Part shown: positions 21,601 to 33,600 of the stretch, piece by piece | Numbering within the stretch: the stretch's first letter is position 1 | Layout of the letters: each line of letters opens with the position of its first letter | Assembly: GCA_014529385.2 (NCBI GenBank) | Contig: CM043971.1 | Span: 58,704,209-58,768,208 of the forward strand | Length of the DNA stretch: 64,000 nucleotides | Source: Adiantum capillus-veneris | Lineage: Eukaryota; Streptophyta; Polypodiopsida; Polypodiales; Pteridaceae | Direction of reading: 5' to 3' | The notes under the pieces: generated by a model | What the model was told of the DNA's origin: nothing | Seen by the model: the letters and a program-made list of their open reading frames with translations, nothing else | Databases searched by the model: none | Program-made: the position numbers and the translations under genes

Positions 21601-24600
21601 ATATATGAGTAGTAGCGGCTTGGTCATGATCATCTTTTACGTCATCGTCTAGAGTAGCGAGTGGATACACACAGCACGTCTTCACCAACCCTGCACATCT
21701 GAGCCTCGACAGCCCCATTGTACCTGTGAGTCCTGGGTTGGAGCTGAGTGTACTGCCACGCCAGAGTCTGTACCGGTTCTTTGAGATAGTTGAGTCATAT
21801 GTTCTGGTCTACTGTTGTGTCTCTGTGAGCTCAATTGGTATCTATTGTTTCTTTGTTTTCAGTTGTTTGGTGAGATTGTCATGCACATTGCACTGAGGAG
21901 CACCCACTGTAGAGAGCACGACACACTATCCGCGCTACAATGCTACTTCAGGGGGAGCAGCTTTTGCAGTTGGCTCTAGTAGCAAAACTTGTTTCAAGTG
22001 TGGCAAAGAAGGGCACATAGCGAAGGAGTGTCTAGCATCGAAGACTTGCAGCATTTGTGGGAAGAAGAGTCATCCTCCTTCCAAGTATTTCAAAAGGGAC
22101 AAAAGGAAGCACCAACAAAAATCCAAGGCCCAAAGTCTATTTGGCAAAAGACGACAAAGATGAAGATGAAGAAGAAGGCGACAATACCCTTCTAGTCTAC
22201 GACGACATTCTCTAGCTTTTGTTTTGGCATTTCCCTTTCAGTTGTATTTTTGTTGGGAGATAGCTTGGACTAGCTTGGTCTTAGTTTTATACATCTGTTT
22301 GAGGGGAGGTGTTGAGTATCTCTTGAATTAGAGATAGTTTGTCCCCTCGATTGGGGATGGTCTCCTGGATTGGAGATGGTCTTTTTGCTTCTGGATTGGA
22401 GTGTGCCATAGTTGTCAGTTTCTTTCTAGTCCAAACCTTAAGGGGAGGATTGTAAAGTGTGAGATTTGTTCTAGAGTACTAGAGTATGAGTCAAGGAGAG
22501 AAAAGGTGGAATTATCTCACTTGCAGTGGTGCAAGGCTGTAGAGATACTTAAAGCTCATTTCAGTTCCATTTTGCATTATATCTCCCTTGTTTGTGGTGA
22601 GCTTGTGATGGCTTAGCAAATACTCAAGATCGTATTTATGAGTCCAAGTTAATTGATCATGGAACCTAATTCGCTTGAGTGATAATCTAGCCAACACACA
22701 CGCATTTGTGTGCACGATGTTTCTCTTTCATCCACCCTAGCTAGCACGATCACATTCCTACCAGCAACCAGCCACCCTATTTTGGTAACTCCTATCATCA
22801 TGGCGGTCATTGAGCTCAAGCTCACTCCATAGAGATTACAAATTACTCAGGTGATACCTATCATGCTCCTCTTGCGTTATACGCTACTATAAGCACCACA
22901 TCATCAAATTCTTGGCTACTTGAGACTGGAGCCATTGATCACATGATTCATCACTATGAGTGGCTTACAAATGTCAAATACTTAGGCCATCCACTTGAAG
23001 TGTCTCTTAGGGATGACAGCATACATCTTGCAAAAGCCTATGGTAATGTGGAAATTAAACTCCCAAATAGTCGCAAGACAACCATTCCTAATGTCTATTA
23101 TGTTCTAGGATTGGCAAAAAATCTCATATCTTCTGGTGAGCTCACATATGCAGGCATCAACCTCGCATTCACCAAAACAAGATGAAAGCTACTCACTCAA
23201 GCTCCCTCCGGTTAGCTCATGACCCTCTGTATTGCAAAGAAAGGTTGTCTCTATCCTCTTGGCATCTCTACCTCTAAAGCACATGCACTAGCATCTTCTA
23301 TACATACCCCTCCACAAGCCATTGCCAACACTTGGCACTACCACTTAGGACACACATCCAATCACATCATACAAATATTAAAAATCACAAGCTTGTCATA
23401 GGTCTTCCTTCTGAGCTCTCTCCTCTCACTTTCTGCGAAGCTTGTGCCTTAACTAAAGCTCGTCAACTACCATTTCTTTGCACTCACTTTTTTTTTTGGT
23501 AAATTTATTTGATTAATTTACTAGCGGGAAACCTCAAAGCGAGGAAAACCCAATGAAAGGGTAATGTATAAGGGGGAGAACACAGAACTACTCAGCTGTA
23601 TAGAGTAGCTAGAAACATTCATAGGAAAGTCAATGTATCTCTGCGGTGATATCACCAACTTCCAAAGCAAACCGTAACGATTGCCTAAGGGAAAGCTTGA
23701 AGAGTGGGAACGGGTCTGCATGAGTACGATGAAACATGTAAGCATTACGCTGACTTCACAGGGTCCAATAAGCCCATTATCTGACCCACATAAAGAAGAC
23801 CGCAAAACGTTGTAGTGTTGGTGAGAAAATGCCAAATACCCAGAACCTTTTGTGAAAAACAACCCCAGGAAAGCAGAGCCGCATACAGGCCGATACACAG
23901 GAAGGAAGTCTCTAGTAATGCAGCAATCCCACAACAAGTGGCAAATATTCTCTTCTGCAGTGGAGCAACGTACGCAAGAGGAGGGGCGAATATAACGTGC
24001 CCTAAGAAAAGTGCCAACAGGAAGCACTCCAAGCAAACATTGCCAAAGAAACAGTCGCTCCTTCAAAGGCAAATGGCTTTTCCACAAGGCAAAGAGAAGC
24101 TTTCTCCACCAGAGATCAGATTTGTGCATGTGCCAAAGGGCATTGCAATGATCAGCAAGCCATGATTGAGGTACAAGAAGAGCATAAATTCAACCCGCAG
24201 AAATATCTTGAAAATGCATTTCCCGAAGATCCCAATTAGACATGCGGTCACCATCAGGTAAAGGTGAAATTGGCAAAAAGTCAAGCAACATACTTTGAAG
24301 TTAATCTCCAAAACTGACGGTAATGCATGCCCAATCCAAAACGGCGAGCGGCGAAGGGAAACTCAAAAGTATATCCGGCCTCATCAACTACATCCTCAAC
24401 CACACGAATGCCACGGTCAGAGAGAAAGTAAGCCTAGCGAGGGGAGCGGTCGACCAAAGTAAGAGAAAATGCTCGGCTCCAATGGAGACTCTCCAAACGA
24501 ATCGAATCACCTTCCTGCCGAGGATTCCATGAAAGATGAATTGTAACCTCTTTCTAGGCAGACACTAAAGTGGAAGCAAGAGGACATCCAGGAATGTACC

Positions 24601-27600
24601 CTTCCATCTTGCCGAAAACCACCTTCCAGATAGATGGTTGCCAATGGCCAAAAGAGGAAGTAACGACATGTTGACCAAGGTGTGCAAACATAAGAGTCCA
24701 AGGCTGAATTTGTTGCGCAAGTGTAGGCAACAACATAACTTTCCGAGCAAGAACATGCCTGCACAAATCCAAGATGTTAAGGCCACCCAGGCGTTTAGGA
24801 GTGCAAAGCTTCTCCATAGACATCAAGTGCAAGCCTTTTTTCTGAGCATTGGTCCGCCATAAATGGGACATAATGTTCGACATAAGAGAGTCAAGACAAC
24901 GACGAGGCCAATGCATTGTGGAAAAAAGAACTGAACATATGCCAACAGGGTACTCTGAACAATTCGCAGACGAACATGCAATGGCCAAGTGGATAACTTC
25001 CAGTAGTGCAATTTGACATTCAAGCGTTGCATAACCCAATCCTCTTTCTGAGAATGAGTGACATTCCATCCAATTGGATAACCCAAATGCCTAGTAATCA
25101 CGTTTAGAGAAACAATCTTCCTGGCCACAATAGACTGTGCCGATCACAAGAACGAAGAGGCAGAAGCTTCGATTTACAAAAATTGACTTTAAGCCCAGCC
25201 ACAATGCCAAAAAGTTCCAAGGCTTCCATAATCACTCCGACATCAGTCTTCTAATTACAAGGCATAAACAACGAATCATCTGTGTAAGCCTGGCCAACAA
25301 AGGTACGACCCGAAGGTAACTGCAGACCATGAAGACGCTCAACAAAGGTCAAGTGATCAAGATAAATCAATAGCGGGTGAGTGGCTATAGCATACAACAG
25401 AGCACTAAGGGGGCAACCCTGCTTGACCGAACAACCAAGAGGCCAAGAATCTGTTAATTCGCCTTCCAAGATCCCCGAAGATGTGCTACATGCATACAAG
25501 AAATAAACCACATTGGCAAATTTAGGACCAAACCCTAGGCACCTCATCGTGGCAACAATGAAATCCCACTGTACAGTGTCAAAGGCCTTTTCAATATCAA
25601 CTTGCATAACCAGCACATCCTGATGAGTGTACTTAGCATACTCCATGCCAGTCATAACACTAGCCAAATTGTCCATAATCTGGCGACGTGGAATGAAACC
25701 ATATTGAGCCTGATGGAGTCCTGCAAGAAGATGGTCCTTAATGCAGTGCACCAACATCTTAGCCAATATCTTGTAAATCACCGGCATCAAAGTAATCGGG
25801 CGCACGTGAGAGAATCGCTTGCAAAGCGCTTGCTTAGGCAGCAATTTAAGTAAACCTTCTTTCCAAGATAGTGGCAAATTCTGTTTCTGCCATGCTGCAT
25901 TAATCATGAAAAGCAATGGAAGTTCAAGAGCCTCCCAAAAGGAGAGGATGAATTCCACAGTAAGCCCATCCCAACCGGGAGACCGCCAATGGCCCAAAGC
26001 AAGCAACGCACTATGCAATTCGGAGGCAGTGAACGGGTCCTCAAGGCAACATACATCCTGTGGGGATATGATTGGATGAACAAAGGAAAGCATCAATTGA
26101 CGCGCATGGCAAGCAACCGAGGATGCCTGAGAAGGAGCAGCAAACACCTATCGATAATGCAAAGCAATGGAAGTTCAAGATCCTCCCAAAAGGAGAGGAT
26201 GAATACAATAAGCCCATCCCAACCGGGAGACCGCCAATGGCCCAAAGCAAGCAACGCACTATGCAATTCCGAGGCAGTGAACGGGTCCTCAAGGCAACAT
26301 TCAACCTGTGGGGATATAATTGGATGAACAAAGGAAAGCATCAATTGACGTGCATGGCAAGCAACCAAGGATGCCTGAGAAGGAGCAGCAAACACCTGTC
26401 GATAATGCAAAGCCATGGCATCAGCAAGTTCTTGCTTTGAAGAAGTCCAAACAACTGGGGAAATCATAACCCGCTTGATTGCTTGTGAGACCCTCGTATG
26501 ATGCAAATGCTTAAAAAATTGCTTCGAAGCACAACCTTTATCCATGAAAGTCTGTTGACGGGCATGCGTCTGCCATCTAGCAAGTTTACGCTTGTTATTA
26601 TGCTGAGTACACACACAAGCTTCGCACAACTTTGACATCTTAGAGTCAGACAAAGGCCACAAATCAGCCAACACTTGCAACTGTTGACAAGCTTGCCTTG
26701 CATCCTTAACATCCCCCCGAGTGCACTGCATGTAATGCTTTCCATAGTCATAAGTGACACTTTGCACCCTCATAACAAAGTGATACTGGGCAGCATCAAG
26801 ATCAAAATGCATATGAGCAAGAAGTGGGGGAATAATATCAGCAATCATGTCACGAAAAGCCGCATGAGTAAGATAAGCATTGTTAATATGTAGCAGACGT
26901 TTTCTAGAAAGAGATCGATCACAGAGAGACTGCCCAAAACTCACATTCAACAAAACACGGTAATGATCAAATAACTGTAAGGTGTAATCGATGCTAGCCT
27001 CACATACAAAATCCTCATATTGTTGCAGATTAAGCAAATACCATCGATCCAACAGTGCTCGATAAGAAGAGTGAGCAACATGCTGAAAAGTAAAACCAAA
27101 GGCATTTGGGTGCAAATGCCCCCATAAATCAATCATCGGAGTAGTAGCAAACAGATTATCCCATTCTAGCCTTTTCGCAGACAACATGTGTGAAATACCA
27201 GTGGTACTATCATCCATCGCAGGGGTATTATTAAAATCACCGCAAAGGAATGCATGTGAAGTGCATAAACGAGAAGAGATGTCTCGTCATAGAGCAACCC
27301 TTTGCCCAGATGTTGTATGCGCATAAACACCTCCAAATTCATACACCTGACCGTTCAACAAGCATTGAACCACCATCCAGCGGCCTTACGGATCATTGTA
27401 TAAGAGAGTTGGCTGAAGCTCATGCCGAACCAACATCAATAAACCTGAATAGTCTTGCAAACCAACATATGCAATCCGATAACCAGCAAAATAAGAACAC
27501 TGACCAGCAAAAGTCATGCTGGTTGTGTTCTTGCAAAACAACTATATCTACCCTACATGTATGTACATAGTGCCAGGTCAATCGCCATTTGTCAAGGTTA

Positions 27601-30600
27601 CATAACCCACGCACATTGTATGTAATGCATTTAATGCAACTGTGCATTAGAAATCATATGCACGTCGGCGAGAAACACATGGATCAAGTCGAGATGCCCA
27701 TATGGACATCTCCATCTACCATATCCATACCAAAACCCATCGGCTGAGTGAAAGCAGGGGACTTGTCCATAGGATCTGCCTAAGAGGTGGAAGCCTCACC
27801 CAAAAGCACATCCTTATAAGAATGCATCGCTTTTTCCCAAGCATCAATCAGGGTGCGATTGTCATTGCAGGGAAGCTGCTTAAACGATACATTCTTGTTG
27901 GCGTTAACCAAAGGAACATAATTACGGGAGCTAACATCAACTGACCCAGCATTTTTGCCTTTCCCTGCATTTACATTCCCAACATCAACAGACTGCGGAT
28001 TTTTGTTTTTCCCTTTGTCTACATTGGGAATCACCTTCACAGTAGAAACTCCATTCAATTTAGCTTCACCAACAGATTTGCCTATAGGGGCAGGGGCAGA
28101 AGAAGGAACAGCCGAAAGAGGGGGCTGTAGAACTGGTTCAGGACATTCAGATTGCATGTGACCAAATCTACCACATCGGAAACAGGAGTTTGCAAATTTG
28201 CCCCATTTGAGTTTAAAAGGGCGCTTGCCCACCCAAGGATCCCCTGAATCCACCATAATTCCATCCGGGGTATGCTTATCTATATCCCAAAGAATGCAAA
28301 ACCTATTGGTATTCGCATCCAATTTTGGAGGGCAAATTACCTTGCCAAGTTGAGCACCAGTAACGGAAGAAAATGCCTCCACGTGCGAGGGAAATCAACA
28401 ATTTCCACCCACACAGGACATTTGTGACGAATAAGGCTTTGATAGTCCTTTGTAAGTGCCCACGGTAGAACATGAGTCATTTGCGTGCCAAAAAAGAGCG
28501 GAGACATCTCTAGCAAAAGGTTTCTAGCTTCAGTGTTTGCCAGTAAAACCTCATATAAACCCCGAGCACCAAAATAAACGCCTCGGACAGCCTAGCATTT
28601 GAGAAGGAAATCAACCCATCGTCCGACATCCTGCGCAATTGGCATTTTTCCCGGGAAAAACAAGATGACCGCATTCATGGCGTATTGTGCTACCGGATCC
28701 ATAAGGTCCTATACTGGAATTCGCACCTCAAGGGCAGGTGCCTGACCATTCCAGGCTTTTCGGGCTTCTTCGAAGTCTTCATACAAACAGCTTTTGCTTT
28801 CAGAAGCACTCTCCGAAGCATTATCCATGGCTTTACAATGCTTAAAAGCACACTTGAATTCTGACATACAGCAACCGGACCACGTCCGAAACCAAAACAA
28901 AAGACTTTGTTTGTATTTTTGTTTTTTTATCTATTCACAGAGGCCGCAGAGATATATACATCGGCCACAGAAGACATACATCTTGAAAGCTAAAAGAGCC
29001 TGTACAATTGCAAACTGTAGAGCTTGTAAAATTATTAACTGTTAGAGTTGTACTGACTGTAATCCGCCTGGCGCTGAGGATGCAGCAGGTCGCACAGAAG
29101 CTGACAGGGGGTGAGCAGGTTCAGGACAACAAGGTTTGGCTACGCAGGGGCAAACTACTGTGCTGAGTGCAAACTGCTGCAACAAGTTGCAGAGGGCTCT
29201 GGACGAGCAGTCCGCGCAGGTCTTAGAGGCGCCTAGAAGCTGAAGTTCGTGCAGGTGTCTCTTACCCACACACACACCCGCACACACACTCACACACACC
29301 CGCTAGCACAGGCGTAGTGAGTTGCAGCAGCGCGCAAGAGATTCTCGCGACAAGGAGCAGAAATTTAACGCGCACGCTTTCTCACACTTTTTTTTTTGGA
29401 ATCACTAATGGGAAACCTCAAAACGAGGAAAACCCATACAAAACATTACATGTGGTAAATCAGAAACAATCAAAGTAGAGCTCATAATGAAGGGAGGAGA
29501 GCTTATCGAAGTCATGGGCAAATTTGAGAGACCGTCAAAGAGAGGTTTTTAAGAGGAATACATAATCTACCTGAACGTGCTAAAACATGAAAAAAGTACG
29601 TGCTCTCCAATCTATCAAGAGCACCCTCCAGGACGTGCGCACACACTTTTTTTTGTAAATCGATTTGATTAATTTACTAGTGGGAAACCTCAAAGCGAGG
29701 AAAACCCACTGAAAGGGCCATATACAAGGGGAAGAGCACAAAACTACTCAAGTGTAGAGAGTAGCTAAAAACATTCATATGAAAGTTGATGCATCTCTAA
29801 GGTGATATCAACAACTTCCAAAGCAAACCATAACGATTGCCTAAGAGAAAGCTTGAAGAGAGGGAATGGGTCTGCATGAGTACGATGGAACATGTAAGCA
29901 TTACACTGACTCCACAAGGTCCAATAAGCCCAGTATCCGACCCACATAAAGAAGACCGTAAAACACTGCAGTGTCGGTGAGAAAATGCCAAATGCCCAGA
30001 ACCTTTTGTGAAAGACAACCCCAGGAAAACGGAGCCGCATACAGGCTGATACAGGGCGAAGGAAGTCTCTAATAACGCAGCAATCCAAGAGCAAGTGACA
30101 AATATCCTCTTCTACAGTCGAGCAACGAACGCAAGAAGAAGGACGAATATGATGCGCCCGAAGAAAAGCCGACGGAAAGCACTCCAAGCAAACAGGCACT
30201 CTTTCAAAGGCAAATGACTTTTCCACAAGGCAAAGAGGAGCCTCCTCCACCAAAGGTCAGATTTGTGCATGCGCCAAAGTGCATTATAATGACCATCAAG
30301 CCATGGTTGCGGTAGAAGAAGAGCATAAATTCGATCTGCAGAAATATCTTGAAAAGGCGTATCCCGAAGGGCCCAATCAAACATGCGATCACCATCAGGC
30401 AAAGGTGAAAGAGGCAAAAAGTCGAGCAGCATGCTTTGAAGCTCTCTCCAAAACTGATGCTAATGCATGCCCAATCCAAAACCGCGAGCAGCAAAGGGAA
30501 ACTCAAAGTATATCCGGCCTCATCGACCACATCCTCAACCACACGAATGCACGTCCAAAGAGAAAGTAAGCCTGACCGAGGGGAGCGGTCCACCAAAGTA

Positions 30601-33600
30601 AGAGAGAATGCCCGGCTCCAATGGAGACTTTCCAAACGATAAATGCATCGTAACCTCTTTCCAGGTAGATACTAAAGTGGAAGCAAGAGGACATCTAGGA
30701 ATGTGTCCTTCCATCTTGCCAAAAACCACCTCCCAGATAGATGGTTGCCAATGGCCAAAAGCAGAAGTAACAACATGCTGACCGAGGAATGCAAACATCA
30801 GAGTCCAAAGCTGAATTTGTCGCACAAGAGTAGGCAACAACATAGCTTTCCTTGCAAGAACATGCCTGCGCAAATCCAAGATATTAAGTCCACCAAGACT
30901 TTTAGGATTGCAAAGCTTCTCCATCGACATCAAGCGTAAGCCTTTTATCAAAGCATGAGTCCGCTACAAACGGGACATAATATCCGACATAAGAGAACCA
31001 AGACATTGGCGAGGCCAATGCATCAGTGGCAAAAAGAAATGAACATATGCCAACAGGATACTCTCAACAATTCGCAGACAAACATGCAAGGGCCAAGTAG
31101 ATAACTTCCAGTAATGCAATTTGACTTTCAAACGTTGCATAACCCAATTGACTTTCTGAGAGTGAGTAACATTCCATCCAATTGGATAACCCAAATGCCT
31201 AGTGATCACATTTGAAGGCACAATCTCACCTAGCCACAACAGACTATGCCAATCACAAGAACGGAGAGGCAGAAGCTTCGATTTACAAAAGTTGACTCTA
31301 AGCCCAGCCGCAATGCCAAGAAGTTCCAGGCTTTTATAATCACTTTGACATCCGCCTGCTGATTATGGGGCATAAACAACGAATCATCAGCGTAAGCGTG
31401 GCCAACGAATGTACGACCCGAAGGTAACGCAGACCATGAAGACGCTCAACAAAGGTCAAGTAATCAAGATAAGTCAACAACGGGTGAGTGGCAATAGCAT
31501 ACAATAGAGCACCAAAGGGGGCCTGACCGAACAACCAAGAGGCCAAGATTTAGTTAATTCACCTTCCAAGATCCTTGAAGACGTGCTACATGCATACAAA
31601 AAATAAACCACGTTGGCGAATTTAGGACCAAATGTAGCGCAGATAATGTGTCGTGCTCTCTACAGTGGGTGCTCCTCAGTGCAATGTGCGTGACAATCTC
31701 ACTCAAATCAGACTGAAAACAAAGGAACAATAGATAACAACTGAGCTCACAGAGACACACCAGCAGACCAGAACATATGACTCTCGACTATCTCAAAGAA
31801 CCGATACAGACTCTGGCATGGCAGCACACTCAGCTCCAGGCCCAGGACTCACAGGTACAATGGGGGTGTCGAGGCTTAGATGTGCAGGGATGGTGAAGAC
31901 GTGCTGTGTGTATAGACTCTAATCAAGACGACGACGCTGGACCATATATGAAGACAATGCTACTACTCATATGTATAACCATAAAGAGCCACCTAACAGC
32001 TCATAAATGTCAGCCATCTAAGTCTATCCCCAAACTAAGTGGTGGTGACCAGGCCACGATGTCCACTAGACCACCGTCCGTATCCCTGCCACGTGTCACT
32101 GCCTAGCCCAAAGAGTCCGTCCAATGTGAACCAGACCAGACCAACTATACTAACTGTATGTCCTGTGAAAGTGACACTATAGCCTGCTACACTAAACCCT
32201 AGGCACCTCATCGTGGCGGCAATGAAGTCCCACTGTACAGTGTCAAAGACCTTTTCAATGTCAACTTGCATAACTAGCACATCCTGTTGAGTGTACTTAG
32301 CATACCCCATGCCAATCATAACAGTAGCCAGATTATCCATAATCTGGCGACGTGGAATGAAACCATATTGAGCCTGATGGAGTCCTGCAAAAAGATGGTC
32401 CTTAATGCAGTGCACCAGCATCTTAGCCAATATCTTATAAACCACCGACATCAAAGTAATCGGGCGCCAATGAGAGAATTGCTCACAAAGCGCTTGCTTA
32501 GGCAGCAATTTAAGTAAACCTTCTTTCCAAGATAGTGGCAAATCATGTTTCTCCCATGCCGCATTTATCATGAAAGGAAGTGGATGTTCAAGAGCCTCCG
32601 AGAAGGAGAGGAAAAATTCCACAGTAAGCCCATCCCAGCCGGGAAACCACCAACGGCCCAAAGCAAGCAACACTCTATGCAATTCTGAAGCAGTGAAGGG
32701 GTCCTCAAGGCCACATGCATCTTGCAGGGATATGATTGGAGTAACAAAGGAAAGCATCAATTGACGCGCATGGCAAGCTGCCGAAGATGCCTGAGAAGGA
32801 GCAGCAAACACCTTTCGATAATGCAAAACCATGGCATCCGCAAGTTCTTGCTTTGAAGAAGTCCAAACACCTGAGAAAAGTCCAAACACTTGAGGAAATC
32901 ATAACCCGCTTGATGGCCTGTGAGAGTCTTGAATGATGCAAAGGCTTAAAGAATTGCTTCGAAGCACAGCCTTTATCCATAAAAGCCTATTGACGGGCAG
33001 GCGTCTACCATTTAGCAAGCTTTCGCTTGTCATTACGTTGAATACACACAGAAGCTTCACATAACTTCGACATCTTAGAATTAGATAGAGGCCGCAAATC
33101 AGCCAACTTTTGCAGTCGTTGATAGGCTTGCTTCGCATCTTTGACATCCCCTCGAGTGCATTGCATGTAATGCGTGCCATAGTCACAAATAACACTTTGC
33201 ACCCTCATAACAAAGCGATACCAAGCGGCATCAAGATCAAGATGCATATGAGCAAGCAGAGGGGAAATAACCTCAGAAATCATGTGAGTAAAAACCTCAT
33301 GAGTGAGATAAGCATTGTTAACAAGTAGCAAACGTTTCCTAGGAAGAGCCCGATCACGAGTCTGCCCAAAACTCACATCCAGTAAAACAAGGTAATTAAT
33401 GATCCGATAACTGCAAGGTGTAATCGATGTTGACCTCACATACAAATTCCTCATATTCTTGCAAATTAAGCAAATACCATCTATCCAACTGTGCTCGATA
33501 AGAAGAGTGGGCAACATGCTGAAATGTAAAACCAGAGGCATTTGGATGCAAATGCCGCCATATATCAATCATCTGAGTAGAAGCAAAGAGATTATCCCAT

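Larger units (their letters stand above)
19290..21939 (+). mobile_element. LTR-associated element with an unfamiliar protein (copy 1)
   Basis: Plus-strand coding remnants at 19294-21340 are followed by the CGGTCTTGTGGCGGG-type motif (with one difference) and a family-B LTR at 21377-21939. A second copy with the same protein order lies at 47024-48450, followed by a diverged LTR. No RT, integrase or protease is seen. It resembles a non-autonomous LTR element borrowing family-B ends. The 5' LTR was not found. Fossil. Confidence 0.6.
23488..29390 (-). mobile_element. LINE-C copy 1, nearly full length
   Basis: Minus strand. 5' UTR at about 29390-28910, ORF1 with CCHC at 28900-27780, ORF2 from 27647 (endonuclease) through RT (27217-25251) to the zf-RVT C-terminus at 23521, then a poly(A) tail seen as T-run 23488-23497. 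Several frame breaks. An internal 251-bp tandem duplication (25911-26161 and 26162-26412) affects the RT region. Copy 2 has the same layout. Confidence 0.85.

Noticed and set aside
29281-29300. CA-rich direct repeats suspected to be a CRISPR-like array
   Set aside because: Simple (CACA)n sequence in a LINE 5' UTR of a plant; no regular spacers.
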